The notes under the pieces: model-generated
What the model was told of the DNA's origin: nothing
Seen by the model: only the letters and a program-made list of their open reading frames with translations
Database searches by the model: none
Part shown: positions 33,339 to 43,776 of the stretch, one piece after another
Numbering within the stretch: the first letter of the stretch is position 1
Layout of the letters: each line of letters opens with the position of its first letter
Translations under genes and position numbers: made by a program
Source of the DNA: Candidimonas sp. SYP-B2681
GTDB taxonomy: Bacteria; Pseudomonadota; Gammaproteobacteria; Burkholderiales; Burkholderiaceae_B
Length of the DNA stretch: 64,000 nucleotides
Direction: 5' to 3'
Assembly: GCF_003971065.1 (NCBI RefSeq)
Contig: NZ_RYDV01000001.1
Span: forward strand, 62,001 to 126,000

Positions 33339-34007
33339 ATGGCAACGAAAAGTGTCGCAAAAGAAGCCGAGGAAATATTCCTGGCTTCCGAAATGATCAC
33401 GCTGGGCGCGCGCCTGCAGGTGCTTCAAGCCGAAACCAGTCTAAGTTACGACCGTCTCGCCCGCCTTTACAGAGAGGTCAAGGGGTGTTCGCCGCCTAAA
33501 GGAATGTTGCCGTTTTCAGTCGACTGGTTCATGACGTGGTTGCCGAATATACACTCCAGTTTGTTCTACAGCGTTTATCACTATATGGATACGCACACGC
33601 CTGCCAAGAAATCGCGTGCCTTGGTGGAAGCGTACCGCCTGTACCTCGAGCAATCGTCAGCCGGGCGTGCCGACGAGCCCCTAGGCGAACCGGTGCTCAG
33701 CTTTACACGTGCCTGGATGCTCATCCGCTTCTTCGATAGCAATATGGTGCAGTTGTCTCATTGCGAGCGTTGCAAGGGCGGTTTTGTCGCTCATGCCCAC
33801 GACCCGCACAAAGGCTTTATTTGCGCTATTTGCAGGCCGCCGCCGCGTGCCGGAAAGACTCGCGCGCATGCAGCGGCAAGCCGCAAATCGGCCTTGGCCA
33901 AAGGTTCCGCCGTCGCGCAGTCTGCTGCCAAACCAATCAAGCCCAAGCCGGCATCTGCGGCTCGCAGCCGGCCGGTCTCACCCGCGCCACTGGCCATACC
34001 CGGATAG
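33339..34007 (+). CDS. flhC: FlhC, flagellar master regulator subunit
   Basis: The 222-residue protein has the FlhC DNA-binding body and four zinc-binding cysteines, C142, C145, C162 and C165, in the pattern CxxC-x16-CxxC. It is about 30 residues longer than E. coli FlhC because of a tail rich in Ala, Lys, Pro and Ser from about residue 170. It acts with FlhD on class 2 promoters. The ATG at 33339 is chosen because it gives the family start; the ribosome binding site is weak, so translation may depend on flhD. Confidence 0.95.
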   Translation: MATKSVAKEAEEIFLASEMITLGARLQVLQAETSLSYDRLARLYREVKGCSPPKGMLPFSVDWFMTWLPNIHSSLFYSVYHYMDTHTPAKKSRALVEAYRLYLEQSSAGRADEPLGEPVLSFTRAWMLIRFFDSNMVQLSHCERCKGGFVAHAHDPHKGFICAICRPPPRAGKTRAHAAASRKSALAKGSAVAQSAAKPIKPKPASAARSRPVSPAPLAIPG

Positions 34008-34042
34008 GCACGCGCCGCATTCCAACTCCCCATACCGTTCCG

Positions 34043-34070
34043 CCGCCGCTGCATTTCGCGGCGGTTTTTT
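34043..34070 (+). terminator. Rho-independent terminator after flhC
   Basis: A 7-bp GC stem (CCGCCGC with GCGGCGG) around an 8-base loop is followed by six T. It separates flhDC from motA, so the mot-che genes should have their own promoter in the 104 bases that follow, where I could not identify one. Confidence 0.87.
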
Positions 34071-34174
34071 GTGCCAGAGCCGGGATTTAGGCTCAAAAAC
34101 CCCCTCTGAAAGGCGCTTTTACCAGACCCAAAGAGGCGGATCATATGCAACATGTGTTTATCTAGGGCGTATCC

Positions 34175-35047
34175 GTGTTTATTCTGCTTGGATTTGTAAT
34201 CGTTTTTGTTTCAGTCTTTGGTAGCTTTATTGCCATGGGTGGACATCTGGGCGCCTTGTATCAGCCGTTCGAGTTCGTTCTCATCGCCGGCACGGCGCTC
34301 GGTGCGTACATCGCTTCCAATAGCGGCAAGTCGGTAAAAATGCTGTTTTCAGCATTTCCCAAGATCCTGAAGAAAAATCCTTACAGCAAAGATTTGTACA
34401 TGGAGCTCATGGCTTTGCTGTATGTCTTGCTGAATAAAGCGCGTCGCGACGGGCTTATGTCGGTTGAATCCGACATCGAAGAACCCCAAACCAGCCCGAT
34501 TTTTACAGAATACCCGCGCATCCTGAACGACGAAAACCTGATGGAATTCATCACCGACTATTTACGTCTGATGATCAGCGGCAACATGAGCCCCTTCGAA
34601 ATCGAAGCGCTTATGGATCAGGAAATCGAAGCGCATCATAACGAAAGCAATGTGCCCGCCATTGGTTTGCGAGCCGTAGCCGATGCGCTACCGGCATTCG
34701 GGATCGTGGCGGCCGTGTTGGGTGTGATCAAGGCTCTGGCGGCTGTGGATCAGCCGCCGGCGATTCTAGCCGACCTGATCTCCAAAGCCATGGTCGGAAC
34801 GTTCCTGGGTATTTTTCTGGCTTACGGTTTTGTTGCGCCGTTGGCTGCCTGTATCGAACGTCGCTCGGTCGCGTCGGAGAAGGTGCTGGAATGCATCAAG
34901 GTTACGCTGCTGGCCAGCATGAACGGCTATCCGCCTCAGTTGGCGGTGGAGTTCGGACGCAAGGTGTTGTACTCGTACTTGCGCCCATCGTTCATGGAGC
35001 TCGAAGACCACGTACGTCAGACTCGTGCACCCGGTAAAAAGGCGTAA
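34175..35047 (+). CDS. motA: MotA, flagellar stator protein
   Basis: The 290-residue protein has four membrane helices and the MotA signature regions, including the cytoplasmic charged loop (about 75-160) and GLRAVADALPAFGIVAAVLG near 166. With MotB it forms the proton-driven stator. It begins with GTG, which gives the family N-terminus MFILLGFVIV. The motB start lies 11 bases after its stop. Confidence 0.95.
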   Translation: MFILLGFVIVFVSVFGSFIAMGGHLGALYQPFEFVLIAGTALGAYIASNSGKSVKMLFSAFPKILKKNPYSKDLYMELMALLYVLLNKARRDGLMSVESDIEEPQTSPIFTEYPRILNDENLMEFITDYLRLMISGNMSPFEIEALMDQEIEAHHNESNVPAIGLRAVADALPAFGIVAAVLGVIKALAAVDQPPAILADLISKAMVGTFLGIFLAYGFVAPLAACIERRSVASEKVLECIKVTLLASMNGYPPQLAVEFGRKVLYSYLRPSFMELEDHVRQTRAPGKKA

Positions 35048-35058
35048 CGGGCAGCGTT

Positions 35059-36024
35059 ATGAATAAATCCGAACCCCGGATCGTCATCCGGCGCAAGCGT
35101 CGTCGCCAGGAAGCCCACCATGGCGGCAGCTGGAAAATAGCCTACGCCGACTTCATGACCGCCATGATGGCCTTTTTTCTGGTCATGTGGCTGCTGTCGC
35201 TGGTCCCCCAGCGTGACCTGCAAGCGATTGCTGAATACTTTCGCATGCCTTTAATGGAAGCCATTGCCGGCGGACCAAAGAACGACAGCGGTTCCACCGT
35301 TATACCGGGTGGCTCGCCCAGCATCATCCCCAACGTCAATCTAATCCCGTCGCGTGGTGACGTTCATACCGAGGGGGATCAGCGTGATGCGCAGCGGCTT
35401 GAAAACCTGAAAGCTGAACTGGAAAAGTTGATCGAGACCGACCCGGTGCTAAGCCAGTTCCGGCCGCAGCTGCTTCTGGATATGACGCCCGATGGTCTGC
35501 GCATACAGATCATCGACAAGTACAACCGTCCGATGTTCACCACCGGCAGCGCCCAAGTCCAGCCCTACATGCGGGCAATCCTGCGTGAACTGGGGCCCGT
35601 CTTTAACAAGATGCCCAATAACCTTAGTATGTCCGGGCACACCGATGCGGTCCAATATGCCACTGGCGAGCGCGAATACAGTAACTGGGAGCTTTCCGCC
35701 GATCGGGCAAATGCGGCACGTAAAGAGCTCGTCGCAGGCGGTATGGCCGAGACTAAGGTTAAGCGCATTCTCGGCCTGTCGTCGTCGGTAAGTCTTATTA
35801 AAGATAATCCCAATGCTGCCGTTAATCGCCGTATAAGCATCGTCGTATTGAATCAACGTGCGGAACGCCGCATCAACGAACAGAACGAGTCCGGCACGAC
35901 CGCTTTTGATCTGAAAGACATTATGGAACCGGCGCCAGCGCTGCAACTCGTTGTGCCTGGCCTGCCGGTGTTGCCGTCTACTCCTGGCCTGCCGGTGTTG
36001 CCGTCTACTCCCGGCCTTCCATAG
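35059..36024 (+). CDS. motB: MotB, flagellar stator protein with C-terminal tandem repeat
   Basis: The 321-residue protein has a basic cytoplasmic N-terminus, one membrane helix with the essential proton-binding D31 in YADFMTAMMAFFLVMWLL, a plug region and an OmpA-like peptidoglycan-binding domain (about 150-275, with MSGHTDAVQY). The last 22 residues repeat GLPVLPSTP twice and then GLP, encoded by a 27-base tandem repeat. It anchors the MotA channel to the cell wall. Confidence 0.95.
   Translation: MNKSEPRIVIRRKRRRQEAHHGGSWKIAYADFMTAMMAFFLVMWLLSLVPQRDLQAIAEYFRMPLMEAIAGGPKNDSGSTVIPGGSPSIIPNVNLIPSRGDVHTEGDQRDAQRLENLKAELEKLIETDPVLSQFRPQLLLDMTPDGLRIQIIDKYNRPMFTTGSAQVQPYMRAILRELGPVFNKMPNNLSMSGHTDAVQYATGEREYSNWELSADRANAARKELVAGGMAETKVKRILGLSSSVSLIKDNPNAAVNRRISIVVLNQRAERRINEQNESGTTAFDLKDIMEPAPALQLVVPGLPVLPSTPGLPVLPSTPGLP
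35956..36020 (+). repeat. 27-base tandem repeat at the 3' end of motB
   Basis: Two identical 27-base units at 35956-35982 and 35983-36009 are followed by an 11-base partial copy. Each encodes nine in-frame residues (PGLPVLPST). Copy number could change without shifting the frame. Confidence 0.93.
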
Positions 36025-36174
36025 GCGGCCGGTGTTGCGCAGGCGGTGTCAGGGCGGACCGCGGCGGCAGGCACGGTGCCTTGCACCGGTCCGGTATCTC
36101 ATTGAAATTAACAACGAATCAGGTCCAGGAGCAGAATTCCAGATGACACAGCGCTACAGTAAAAGGAAGCCATC

Positions 36175-38268
36175 ATGAGTGCGGGCGTCGACCTGAGCCA
36201 GTTTTTTGAGACATTTTTCGACGAAGCCGATGAGCTGCTGGCCGATATGGAGCGCTTGCTGCTTGGACTGGACCTTAGCAATCCCGATGTGGATGAGCTT
36301 AATGCGATCTTCCGGGCTGCCCATTCGATCAAAGGCGGGGCCGGAACATTCGGCTGTTTCGGACATCTGGCCGACACGACCCATCTACTGGAAAACCTGC
36401 TCGATTTAATACGCAGGGGCGAGATGTCCTTGCGCAAAGACATGATTGATCTTTTCTTGGAAACCAAAGATGTGTTGACAGAGCAAGTGGCGGCTTATCG
36501 CAATTCACAAGAACCGAACGCTGCTGCTTACGAACGCATTTGTGCGCAGTTGCGCGCGCTGGCGATCGAGCAAAAGGGCGAACAGCCTGTTGCTGCACCG
36601 GCGCCAGTAGCAGCGCCGGCACCAACGCCTGCAGCAGCCCCGGTCGTTGCCCAGGCCGTGGTTCCGACCGAGGCCACGACCGACCTTCCTTTGCACGTGC
36701 GGATTAACAAGCTCGACAGCAAAGATGCGGTTGCCCTGGCCGAGGAAATGGCGTTGATGGGCGAAGTGCTGCATCAGGAAAGCACGGGCAACTCGCTGTC
36801 CATGTGGTTGAAAACCACCGCGTCAGTCAGCGACCTTGAAGCGGTATGTTGCTTTATCGTCAATGCCGACCAGGTCAATATTGTGGCACAGGCTTTGCCG
36901 GCAACGGCGTCGGGCCATGCCGCCCAAAACCCGGTTCCTGCGTCACCGCCGGCGGCGGTCGCGCCTGCAACAGCCGCGGCGCCCGTCGCGACCCCAACGC
37001 AACCCGAAAGCAATTCCGCGGCTGCTCCATCGACTCCTGCTGCGCCGGCCGCCAAGGTCGAGAATAAAGCGCCCGCATCGGGGGCCGCGTCCAATAACAG
37101 CACCATACGGGTCGGCGTTGAAAAGGTCGATCAAATTATCAACCTGGTCGGCGAGCTGGTCATCACGCAGGCCATGCTGGTGCAAACGGCTTCCACGCTG
37201 GATCCGGTGTTGCACGATCGTTTGTTGAACGGCATTGAACAGCTCGATCGCAATGCCCGCGATCTGCAAGAAGCCGTCATGTCCATACGCATGATGCCCA
37301 TGGACTACGTCTTCAGTCGTTTCCCACGCGTGGTGCGTGAAAATGCAGCCAAGATGGGCAAGCAAATCAAGCTCACCACTCAGGGGCAGGCGACAGAACT
37401 CGACAAGAGCCTGATCGAACGTATTATCGATCCGCTGACTCACCTGGTCCGAAACAGTATCGATCACGGTATTGAAACCCCGGAAAAGCGTATAGAAGCT
37501 GGCAAAAGCCCCGAAGGCAATATGTTGCTGTCCGCGCAACATCACGGCGGACAGATCGTTATTGAAGTCTCTGACGATGGCGCTGGTTTGGACCGCGAAC
37601 GTATCCTGAAAAAGGCGATAAGTCAGGGGATGGCGGTAAGCGAAAGCACGCCCGACGAAGAGGTTTGGCAGCTTATTTTCGCGCCGGGCTTTTCCACCGC
37701 TGAAAAGGTCACCGATATCTCCGGTCGTGGCGTAGGCATGGACGTCGTGCGACGCAATATCCAGGGCATGGGCGGCCATATTCAGCTGTCGTCGCGCGCA
37801 GGACGCGGCACCACGACCCGTATTGTGCTGCCACTGACACTGGCTATTCTCGATGGCATGTCGGTGCGTGTGGGCGAAGAAACGTTTATTTTGCCGCTCA
37901 GCCACGTCACCGAATCCATGCAACCCGCCCCGGATCAAATACGCGCCATTTCGGAAACCGAGCACGTGCTGCAGGTACGTGGCGAGTATTTGCCTATCGT
38001 CGCTCTGCACAATGTCTTTGCGGTCGATAACGCAGAAACCGACATCACGAAAGCGATTGCTGTGGTCCTGCAGGCACAAGATGTTCGGTTTGCCTTGATG
38101 GTCGATCATCTGATCGGTCAGCATCAGGTGGTCGTCAAAAACCTTGAGTCCAACTACCGCAAGATACCGGGCGTTTCGGCAGCCACAATTCTGGGCGATG
38201 GCAGCGTAGCGCTGATTGTCGATGTGTTTGCCCTGATGCGTTTCACACTCGACAAAGCAACGATATAA
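36175..38268 (+). CDS. cheA: CheA, chemotaxis histidine kinase
   Basis: The 697-residue kinase has P1 with the phosphorylated H50 in AAHSIKGGAGTFG, an Ala-Pro-rich linker, a P2-like region (about 177-240), a second Ala-Pro linker, dimerisation P3, the ATP-binding P4 with HLVRNSIDHGIE, DDGAGLD and GRGVGMDVV, and the CheW-like P5. It phosphorylates CheY and CheB in the receptor array. AAAAGGAAG precedes the ATG. The Ala-Pro linkers explain the length above the E. coli protein. Confidence 0.96.
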   Translation: MSAGVDLSQFFETFFDEADELLADMERLLLGLDLSNPDVDELNAIFRAAHSIKGGAGTFGCFGHLADTTHLLENLLDLIRRGEMSLRKDMIDLFLETKDVLTEQVAAYRNSQEPNAAAYERICAQLRALAIEQKGEQPVAAPAPVAAPAPTPAAAPVVAQAVVPTEATTDLPLHVRINKLDSKDAVALAEEMALMGEVLHQESTGNSLSMWLKTTASVSDLEAVCCFIVNADQVNIVAQALPATASGHAAQNPVPASPPAAVAPATAAAPVATPTQPESNSAAAPSTPAAPAAKVENKAPASGAASNNSTIRVGVEKVDQIINLVGELVITQAMLVQTASTLDPVLHDRLLNGIEQLDRNARDLQEAVMSIRMMPMDYVFSRFPRVVRENAAKMGKQIKLTTQGQATELDKSLIERIIDPLTHLVRNSIDHGIETPEKRIEAGKSPEGNMLLSAQHHGGQIVIEVSDDGAGLDRERILKKAISQGMAVSESTPDEEVWQLIFAPGFSTAEKVTDISGRGVGMDVVRRNIQGMGGHIQLSSRAGRGTTTRIVLPLTLAILDGMSVRVGEETFILPLSHVTESMQPAPDQIRAISETEHVLQVRGEYLPIVALHNVFAVDNAETDITKAIAVVLQAQDVRFALMVDHLIGQHQVVVKNLESNYRKIPGVSAATILGDGSVALIVDVFALMRFTLDKATI

Positions 38269-38295
38269 CGCCTTTTTGAAGTTTCGGAGAAAACC

Positions 38296-38796
38296 ATGTT
38301 TAACAAGTTCTCGTCAAATGCCGAACAGGTTGATACCACCGGCCAGGAATTCCTTGTCTTCACGTTAGCCGCACAGGAATACGGTATCGATATCCTGAAG
38401 GTCCAGGAAATTCGCGGCTACGACGCCCAAAGCGTGACCCGTATCGCGAACGTGCCTTCCTTTGTCAAGGGTGTGACAAACCTGCGCGGCATCATCGTTC
38501 CCATCGTCGACATGCGCATCAAGTTCAACCTCGATACCGTTGAATACAACCATCAGACTGTGGTGGTCATTCTTAACCTCCAGACTCGTGTGGTGGGCGT
38601 GGTGGTCGACGGCGTGTCCGATGTCCTGATGCTGCAGCCTTCGCAAATCAGTGCCGCACCGCAGTTCGGCACGGCGTTCTCCACCGAATACCTGACGGGC
38701 ATTGGCACCCTGGGCGAACGCATGCTTATCCTGGTTGACATCGAAAAACTGATGACCAGTGAAGAAATGGCCCTGGTAGAAAGCGCGGCGGTGTAA
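38296..38796 (+). CDS. cheW: CheW, chemotaxis coupling protein
   Basis: This is a complete 166-residue CheW with the family core [20 protein letters not shown] near 56-75 and [12 protein letters not shown] near 99. It couples receptors to CheA in the cytoplasm. It follows cheA after 27 bases and has GGAGAAA before its ATG. Confidence 0.96.
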   Translation: MFNKFSSNAEQVDTTGQEFLVFTLAAQEYGIDILKVQEIRGYDAQSVTRIANVPSFVKGVTNLRGIIVPIVDMRIKFNLDTVEYNHQTVVVILNLQTRVVGVVVDGVSDVLMLQPSQISAAPQFGTAFSTEYLTGIGTLGERMLILVDIEKLMTSEEMALVESAAV

Positions 38797-38850
38797 ACGC
38801 CCTTGGGCGTTGCGGTGTCCGGATGATTCGAAAATACGAGGCAATGCAGT

Positions 38851-40599
38851 ATGCGTAAGATGTCGCTGTTCTCCAATATGAAGATTCGTACCAGCCTGAT
38901 CATGGTCCTGGTCTTCTTCTTGATCATGCTCGTTGCTGGTGCCGCACTGGGCGTGTTGTCCCTGCGTGCCAGCAATCATTCGCTGCAGAATATTGTTCAG
39001 AATCAGCGCCTGGACGCCGGTCTGTACAGGGCGGTGGATGGCTACAAGGATGTTCAAACCATTTTGGGGCGCAGCGTTACCAGCTTTGTCATCGAAAATG
39101 AACAACACGCCAAAGTGGCTTCGAACGATTGGGGCCCAGCCCTGCCTGCCAAGACCCCGGTTGTGGGCGACGAAACCCGTAAGCTGGTTGATAGCGCCCG
39201 CGCCGAGTACGAAAAATCGCTAAAACTTTTCGCTGGACTTCAAGAGCATGTAAAAGGTATAGCCGACCCTGAAAATCATTACGCCCGTGTTGCGGAAGGC
39301 TATACGAAGCTGATGAATGGCGGGGTCAAGCCATTGTTCGATATGCTTCAGAACGGCAATATCAAGGAATTCCACACGTTTCTGGGCGGTACCACGCTGT
39401 CTCTGGAAAAGGACCTGTATAGCTCCATAAACAGTCTGCATTCATTTCAGCAACGCATTATCGACCAGGCCTATCAGAAAGAAGCCGGTCAATATGACTT
39501 GGTCGTTCGGCTGGTTTCTGTTGCCATGCTGTTATGCGTGCTAATCGCCTTCGTCACCTATGCTTTCCTAAGCCGCATGGTCTTGCGGCCGCTGCGCCAA
39601 GCCGGCGCGCATTTCGATCGCATTGCAGGCGGCGACCTAACTCAACGTGTCGACGTGCTTTCGCGCAATGAAATCGGTGTCCTATATGAAGCCATGCGGC
39701 GCATGCAAGACAGCCTGACGCGTACGGTTAGTGCCGTTCGGCATGGGGTTGACGAGATCAATCTGGGTTCGCGGGAAATTTTCATGGGGAACACCGACCT
39801 TAGCAGCCGCACGGAACAGCAGGCGGCGGCGCTACAGGAAACAGCGGCCAGTATGGAGCAATTGGCCAGCACCGTACGCCAGAACACGGACAACGCCGAA
39901 CAGGCCGATAAACTGGCCAAGGGGGCGTCTGAAGTGGCGGTGCGTGGCGGCCAGGCCGTTTCGGTTGTCGTGGCCACCATGGACGAAATTTCCATCAGTT
40001 CGACTAAGATGGCCGAGATCGTCGGCGTGATCGACGGCATCGCTTTCCAGACCAATATCCTGGCGCTCAACGCCGCTGTCGAAGCGGCCCGCGTCGGCGA
40101 ACAGGGCAGGGGTTTTGCTGTGGTGGCGGGCGAAGTGCGATCACTGGCGCAGCGCAGCGCGCAGGCCGCCAAAGAAATCAAAGAGCAAATCGAAGAATCA
40201 CTGATCAAAGTGCAGGCAGGCGCACAACAGGCCAGCGAAGCGGGCGACATCATGCAGGAAGTGGTGGGATCGGTCCAGGGCGTCACCACCATCATGGGCG
40301 AAATCTCTTCCGCTTCGCACGAGCAGTCCGACGGCATCGAGCAGGTGAACCGCGCCGTGGCCGAAATGGACAGCGTGGTTCAGCAAAACGCCGCGCTGGT
40401 TGAGCAAGCTGCCGCCGCCGCTGGTTCATTGCAAGACCAGGCGACCCGCCTGACAGAAGCCGTTTCCGTTTTCAAAATCAATACCAACGAAGTTATCGAT
40501 GTCGCGGCAGCCCAGCTGAAACATTCCAGGACACGGCTGAACTCCATTCTGGATCCGGCCAGTCCGACACAATCTCTTGGGGCGCTCGCGCGTACCTGA
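38851..40599 (+). CDS. Methyl-accepting chemotaxis protein (Tar/Tsr type)
   Basis: The 582-residue receptor has a first helix (about 16-39), a periplasmic four-helix-bundle-like domain of about 170 residues, a second helix (about 213-235), HAMP, and a signalling domain with the hairpin tip [20 protein letters not shown] near 400. Methylation-site-like glutamine and glutamate pairs flank the tip. It ends [12 protein letters not shown], without the NWETF-type pentapeptide that tethers CheR in E. coli. Ligand unknown. Its place between cheW and cheR matches tar/tsr-like genes in related operons. Confidence 0.93.
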   Translation: MRKMSLFSNMKIRTSLIMVLVFFLIMLVAGAALGVLSLRASNHSLQNIVQNQRLDAGLYRAVDGYKDVQTILGRSVTSFVIENEQHAKVASNDWGPALPAKTPVVGDETRKLVDSARAEYEKSLKLFAGLQEHVKGIADPENHYARVAEGYTKLMNGGVKPLFDMLQNGNIKEFHTFLGGTTLSLEKDLYSSINSLHSFQQRIIDQAYQKEAGQYDLVVRLVSVAMLLCVLIAFVTYAFLSRMVLRPLRQAGAHFDRIAGGDLTQRVDVLSRNEIGVLYEAMRRMQDSLTRTVSAVRHGVDEINLGSREIFMGNTDLSSRTEQQAAALQETAASMEQLASTVRQNTDNAEQADKLAKGASEVAVRGGQAVSVVVATMDEISISSTKMAEIVGVIDGIAFQTNILALNAAVEAARVGEQGRGFAVVAGEVRSLAQRSAQAAKEIKEQIEESLIKVQAGAQQASEAGDIMQEVVGSVQGVTTIMGEISSASHEQSDGIEQVNRAVAEMDSVVQQNAALVEQAAAAAGSLQDQATRLTEAVSVFKINTNEVIDVAAAQLKHSRTRLNSILDPASPTQSLGALART

Positions 40600-40603
40600 C
40601 TGC

Positions 40604-41446
40604 ATGGCCCAGCCTGAACCACAATCAATATTCACCATGCCCGTCCTTGCCGAGGTCGGGCAGCATGACTTTGAGCGCTCCGCACGCGTGTTGCGCGCTC
40701 GGGCGGGGATTGTAATCGGCAGTCATAAGCTGGAAATGGCAGCGCGCACGCTGGGATTGCGGGCGAAGGGCCTGGGGCTGACCACAGTAAAAGAGTACCT
40801 GGATCATCTGGAACATAACCCGCACTCGCCCGAGTGGGAGGCGTTCATCAACGCCTTTACGATCAATCACACGGCGTTTTTTCGCGAGCAGCATCATTTT
40901 GAAATTCTTGCCGAGTTCGCCAGAGCCCGGAAAAAACCTTTTTCGGTATGGTGTGCGGCGGCTTCTACCGGTGAAGAGCCCTACACCATTGCCATGACGC
41001 TGCGCGAGTCCTGTCTGCAGCCGGACATAGGTGTATCGATATACGCCACCGATATCGACACACGCGCCATCGAGCGCGCGAGCGAAGGCGTTTATTCCCT
41101 GGAGCGCGTGCAACCTGTGCCCGAGGAATATCTGAAAAAGTACTTTCAGCGCGGGACCGGCAAGCAGACCGGTATGGTTCGGGTGAAGAACGTCTTGCGC
41201 GACATGATCGAATTCGACACCTTGAACTTGCTCGCCCCAAGTTGGCCCACCGACCGCAAATTCGATGCCATCTTCTGTCGCAACACCATGATCTATTTCG
41301 ACAAGCCAACCCAGACGCGACTCCTGGAACGCTTTGCCCCGACACTAAAGCCCGGAGGCCTGCTATTTGCAGGCCATTCCGAAAATTTTACTTATCTGAC
41401 CAAAGCGTTTCGTTTGCAAGGTCAGACGGTGTATACGCCGACGTAG
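40604..41446 (+). CDS. cheR: CheR, receptor methyltransferase
   Basis: The product of about 280 residues has the CheR N-terminal helical domain and SAM-binding motif [20 protein letters not shown], then [13 protein letters not shown]. It methylates glutamates on chemoreceptors. The ATG at 40604 comes just after the receptor gene's stop; ATG 40637 is an alternative, and neither has a strong ribosome binding site, so translation is probably coupled to the receptor gene. Confidence 0.94.
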   Translation: MAQPEPQSIFTMPVLAEVGQHDFERSARVLRARAGIVIGSHKLEMAARTLGLRAKGLGLTTVKEYLDHLEHNPHSPEWEAFINAFTINHTAFFREQHHFEILAEFARARKKPFSVWCAAASTGEEPYTIAMTLRESCLQPDIGVSIYATDIDTRAIERASEGVYSLERVQPVPEEYLKKYFQRGTGKQTGMVRVKNVLRDMIEFDTLNLLAPSWPTDRKFDAIFCRNTMIYFDKPTQTRLLERFAPTLKPGGLLFAGHSENFTYLTKAFRLQGQTVYTPT

Positions 41447-41486
41447 CGGCAACGTCAGCCTTCACCACTTTTTACTGAATTGTCTA

Positions 41487-42539
41487 ATGAAGAAAATTCG
41501 TGTCCTGTGCGTTGATGATTCGGCATTAGTCCGCGGTCTGATGACCGAGATTATCAATGGCCAAGCCGATATGGAAGTCGTGGCATCCGCTCCGGACCCC
41601 CTTGTCGCGCGCGAACTGATCAAGCAGTACAACCCTGACGTGCTGACGCTCGATGTCGAAATGCCACGCATGGACGGCCTGGATTTCCTCGAACGCCTGA
41701 TGCGTTTGCGGCCCATGCCTGTGGTGATGGTATCGTCGCTTACCGAACGCAATTCTGAAGTCACGTTGCGCGCGCTCGAACTCGGCGCGGTCGATTTCGT
41801 TACCAAGCCCAAGCTTGGATTGCGTGACGGGTTGCTTGAATACAGCGAGCTCATCGCCGACAAGATTCGTGCGGCTGCAACGTCCAGGCCGCGCCAGGCG
41901 GCGCGCGCTGGTGCGACGCCGGCGCGGCGCCTTACACATTTGTTTTCCACGACTGAAAAGCTGGTACTGATTGGTGCGTCGACCGGCGGCACCGAGGCCA
42001 TACGTCAGGTGCTTGAACCGTTGCCGGCCAACAGTCCGGCCATTATGATTACGCAGCACATGCCAGCAGGGTTCACGCGCTCGTTTGTGCAGCGCCTGGA
42101 TAATCTGTGCGCCGTAGAAGTGCACGAGGCCGAAGATGGTCAGCGTGTATTGCCTGGCCATGTGTATTTGGCGCCGGGCGGCGTAGCGCACATGAAGCTT
42201 GCCAGGTCGGGCGCCAACTACGTGGTCAAACTGGAATACAGCGACCCCGTGAATCGCCACCGTCCGTCGGTGGACGTATTGTTCCATTCGGCTGCACAGG
42301 TTGCCGGTAAAAATGCGGTGGGCGTCATTCTGACGGGAATGGGCAAAGACGGTGCGCAGGGCATGCTGGCCATGAAGCAGGCGGGTGCCATCACTTTTGC
42401 GCAAGATGAAGCAAGTTGTGTTGTGTTTGGCATGCCGCGCGAGGCGTTGCATATTGGTGCCGCCGATAGCGCGGTGCCGTTGTCAGAAATCAGCGAGCGC
42501 ATTTTGTCCAGCGCTGGTTCCTATGGTCACCGGGTCTGA
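41487..42539 (+). CDS. cheB: CheB, receptor methylesterase/deamidase
   Basis: The 350-residue protein has a response-regulator domain with phospho-acceptor D56 in [12 protein letters not shown] and a C-terminal esterase domain with the nucleophile motif GASTGGTEA, the catalytic His in TQHMP and the Asp motif [10 protein letters not shown]. CheA phosphorylation activates removal of receptor methyl groups. No cheD gene is present in this operon. Confidence 0.96.
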   Translation: MKKIRVLCVDDSALVRGLMTEIINGQADMEVVASAPDPLVARELIKQYNPDVLTLDVEMPRMDGLDFLERLMRLRPMPVVMVSSLTERNSEVTLRALELGAVDFVTKPKLGLRDGLLEYSELIADKIRAAATSRPRQAARAGATPARRLTHLFSTTEKLVLIGASTGGTEAIRQVLEPLPANSPAIMITQHMPAGFTRSFVQRLDNLCAVEVHEAEDGQRVLPGHVYLAPGGVAHMKLARSGANYVVKLEYSDPVNRHRPSVDVLFHSAAQVAGKNAVGVILTGMGKDGAQGMLAMKQAGAITFAQDEASCVVFGMPREALHIGAADSAVPLSEISERILSSAGSYGHRV

Positions 42540-42585
42540 GTTTCCCCAAGAATTGCTAGTCGTTTATTATTTTGGAGCGTGTTAA

Positions 42586-42975
42586 GTGGTACAAAAAACC
42601 ATGAAAATTCTGGTTGTTGATGATTTTCCGACCATGCGTCGCATCATCAAGAACCTGCTAAAAGACCTTGGGTTCGAGAACGTGGACGAAGCCGAAGATG
42701 GCGCCATGGGTCTCGAAAAACTGCGCAACGGCAATTTCGATTTTGTCGTGTCCGACTGGAATATGCCCAATATGGACGGCCTCGTCATGTTGCAGCATAT
42801 TCGCGCCGATCCCGCACTGGCCAAGCTGCCGGTGTTGATGGTCACGGCCGAAGCCAAGAAAGAAAACATTATCGCCGCTGCGCAAGCCGGGGCAAATGGT
42901 TATGTCGTCAAGCCTTTCACTGCTGCAACGCTAGAAGAAAAGCTCAACAAGATCTTTGAAAAGCTTGGAATCTAA
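42586..42975 (+). CDS. cheY: CheY, chemotaxis response regulator
   Basis: The 129-residue single-domain regulator has D12, D13, the phosphorylation site D57, T87 and K109, the same numbering as E. coli CheY. Phospho-CheY binds the flagellar switch. It starts with GTG, eight bases after GGAG; an ATG five codons later lacks a site. cheZ follows after ten bases. Confidence 0.97.
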   Translation: MVQKTMKILVVDDFPTMRRIIKNLLKDLGFENVDEAEDGAMGLEKLRNGNFDFVVSDWNMPNMDGLVMLQHIRADPALAKLPVLMVTAEAKKENIIAAAQAGANGYVVKPFTAATLEEKLNKIFEKLGI

Positions 42976-42985
42976 AGGAAGAGCA

Positions 42986-43630
42986 ATGACTATCGCGGAC
43001 ACTTCTTTGGCACCTCAGACCGACGACCAACCTGTCGACTTAATACACCGTGTTGCATCGGTTACCCGTAAACTGCGCGAAAGCATGCGGGAACTGGGTT
43101 TGGATCAAGCTATCCAAGATGCTGCCCACGCCATTCCTGATGCTCGTGATCGTCTGCACTATGTGGCCCGCATGACCGAGCAGGCAGCGAACCGCGTGCT
43201 GAACGCCGCCGAACAGACCCAACCTTTGCAAGACAGTATGCTGCGCGAGGCCAAGGCCCTGGATGCTCGTTGGCAAAGTTGGTTCGATCATCCGGTAGAA
43301 CTGGATCAGGCCCGGGGGCTTGTCGACGACACGCGTGCCTTGCTTAAGGTAATTCCGGAAAAAGCGCAGGCCTCGCAAAACAACTTGCTCGATATCATCA
43401 TGGCGCAAGATTTTCAGGATCTGACCGGCCAGGTCATCATGAAAATGCTGGGCGTTGTCACAGCAATTGAAACGGAACTGGTTCAGGTCCTGATCGACAG
43501 CGTGCCGCAAGAGCGCCGCGAAGAAGCCTCATCGCTGCTGAACGGCCCCGAAGTCAGCCCGGCTGGCAAGGTGGATGTCGTGACCAGCCAGGACCAGGTG
43601 GACGACCTGCTCGATAGCCTGGGTTTCTGA
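42986..43630 (+). CDS. cheZ: CheZ, CheY-P phosphatase
   Basis: The 214-residue helical protein has the CheZ active-site helix segment IIMAQDFQDLTGQVIMKMLG, with the catalytic Gln in QDFQDLTGQ, and the C-terminal CheY-binding peptide DQVDDLLDSLGF. AAAGGAAG lies before the ATG at 42986; an upstream TTG in cheY is rejected. Confidence 0.96.
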   Translation: MTIADTSLAPQTDDQPVDLIHRVASVTRKLRESMRELGLDQAIQDAAHAIPDARDRLHYVARMTEQAANRVLNAAEQTQPLQDSMLREAKALDARWQSWFDHPVELDQARGLVDDTRALLKVIPEKAQASQNNLLDIIMAQDFQDLTGQVIMKMLGVVTAIETELVQVLIDSVPQERREEASSLLNGPEVSPAGKVDVVTSQDQVDDLLDSLGF

Positions 43631-43669
43631 CCTACCCCTATTTTTTAATCAAATACGTATTCACACGCG

Positions 43670-43689
43670 CCAGCTTCGCAAGAAGCTGG
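43670..43689. terminator. Hairpin after cheZ
   Basis: CCAGCTT and AAGCTGG form a perfect 7-bp stem with a 6-base loop, 39 bases after the cheZ stop. There is no T tract behind it, so it may be a weak terminator or a processing hairpin. Confidence 0.4.
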
Positions 43690-43776
43690 TGTAATGCGGT
43701 TGCTGGAGGATGGTGTTGTCACGATGGGGCGCCCTTGATGGCGTCCTAATAAAAAAATATAAAGCGGGAGACAAGC

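Noticed and set aside
36943-38124. A 393-residue open frame antisense to cheA
   Set aside because: It lies wholly inside cheA, whose domains are unmistakable. Its sequence is low-quality and matches no family I know; long antisense frames are common in GC-rich genes.
40560-40599. Loss of the CheR-tethering pentapeptide on the cheW-linked receptor as an oddity
   Set aside because: Many bacterial chemoreceptors lack this peptide, so it is not unusual by itself.
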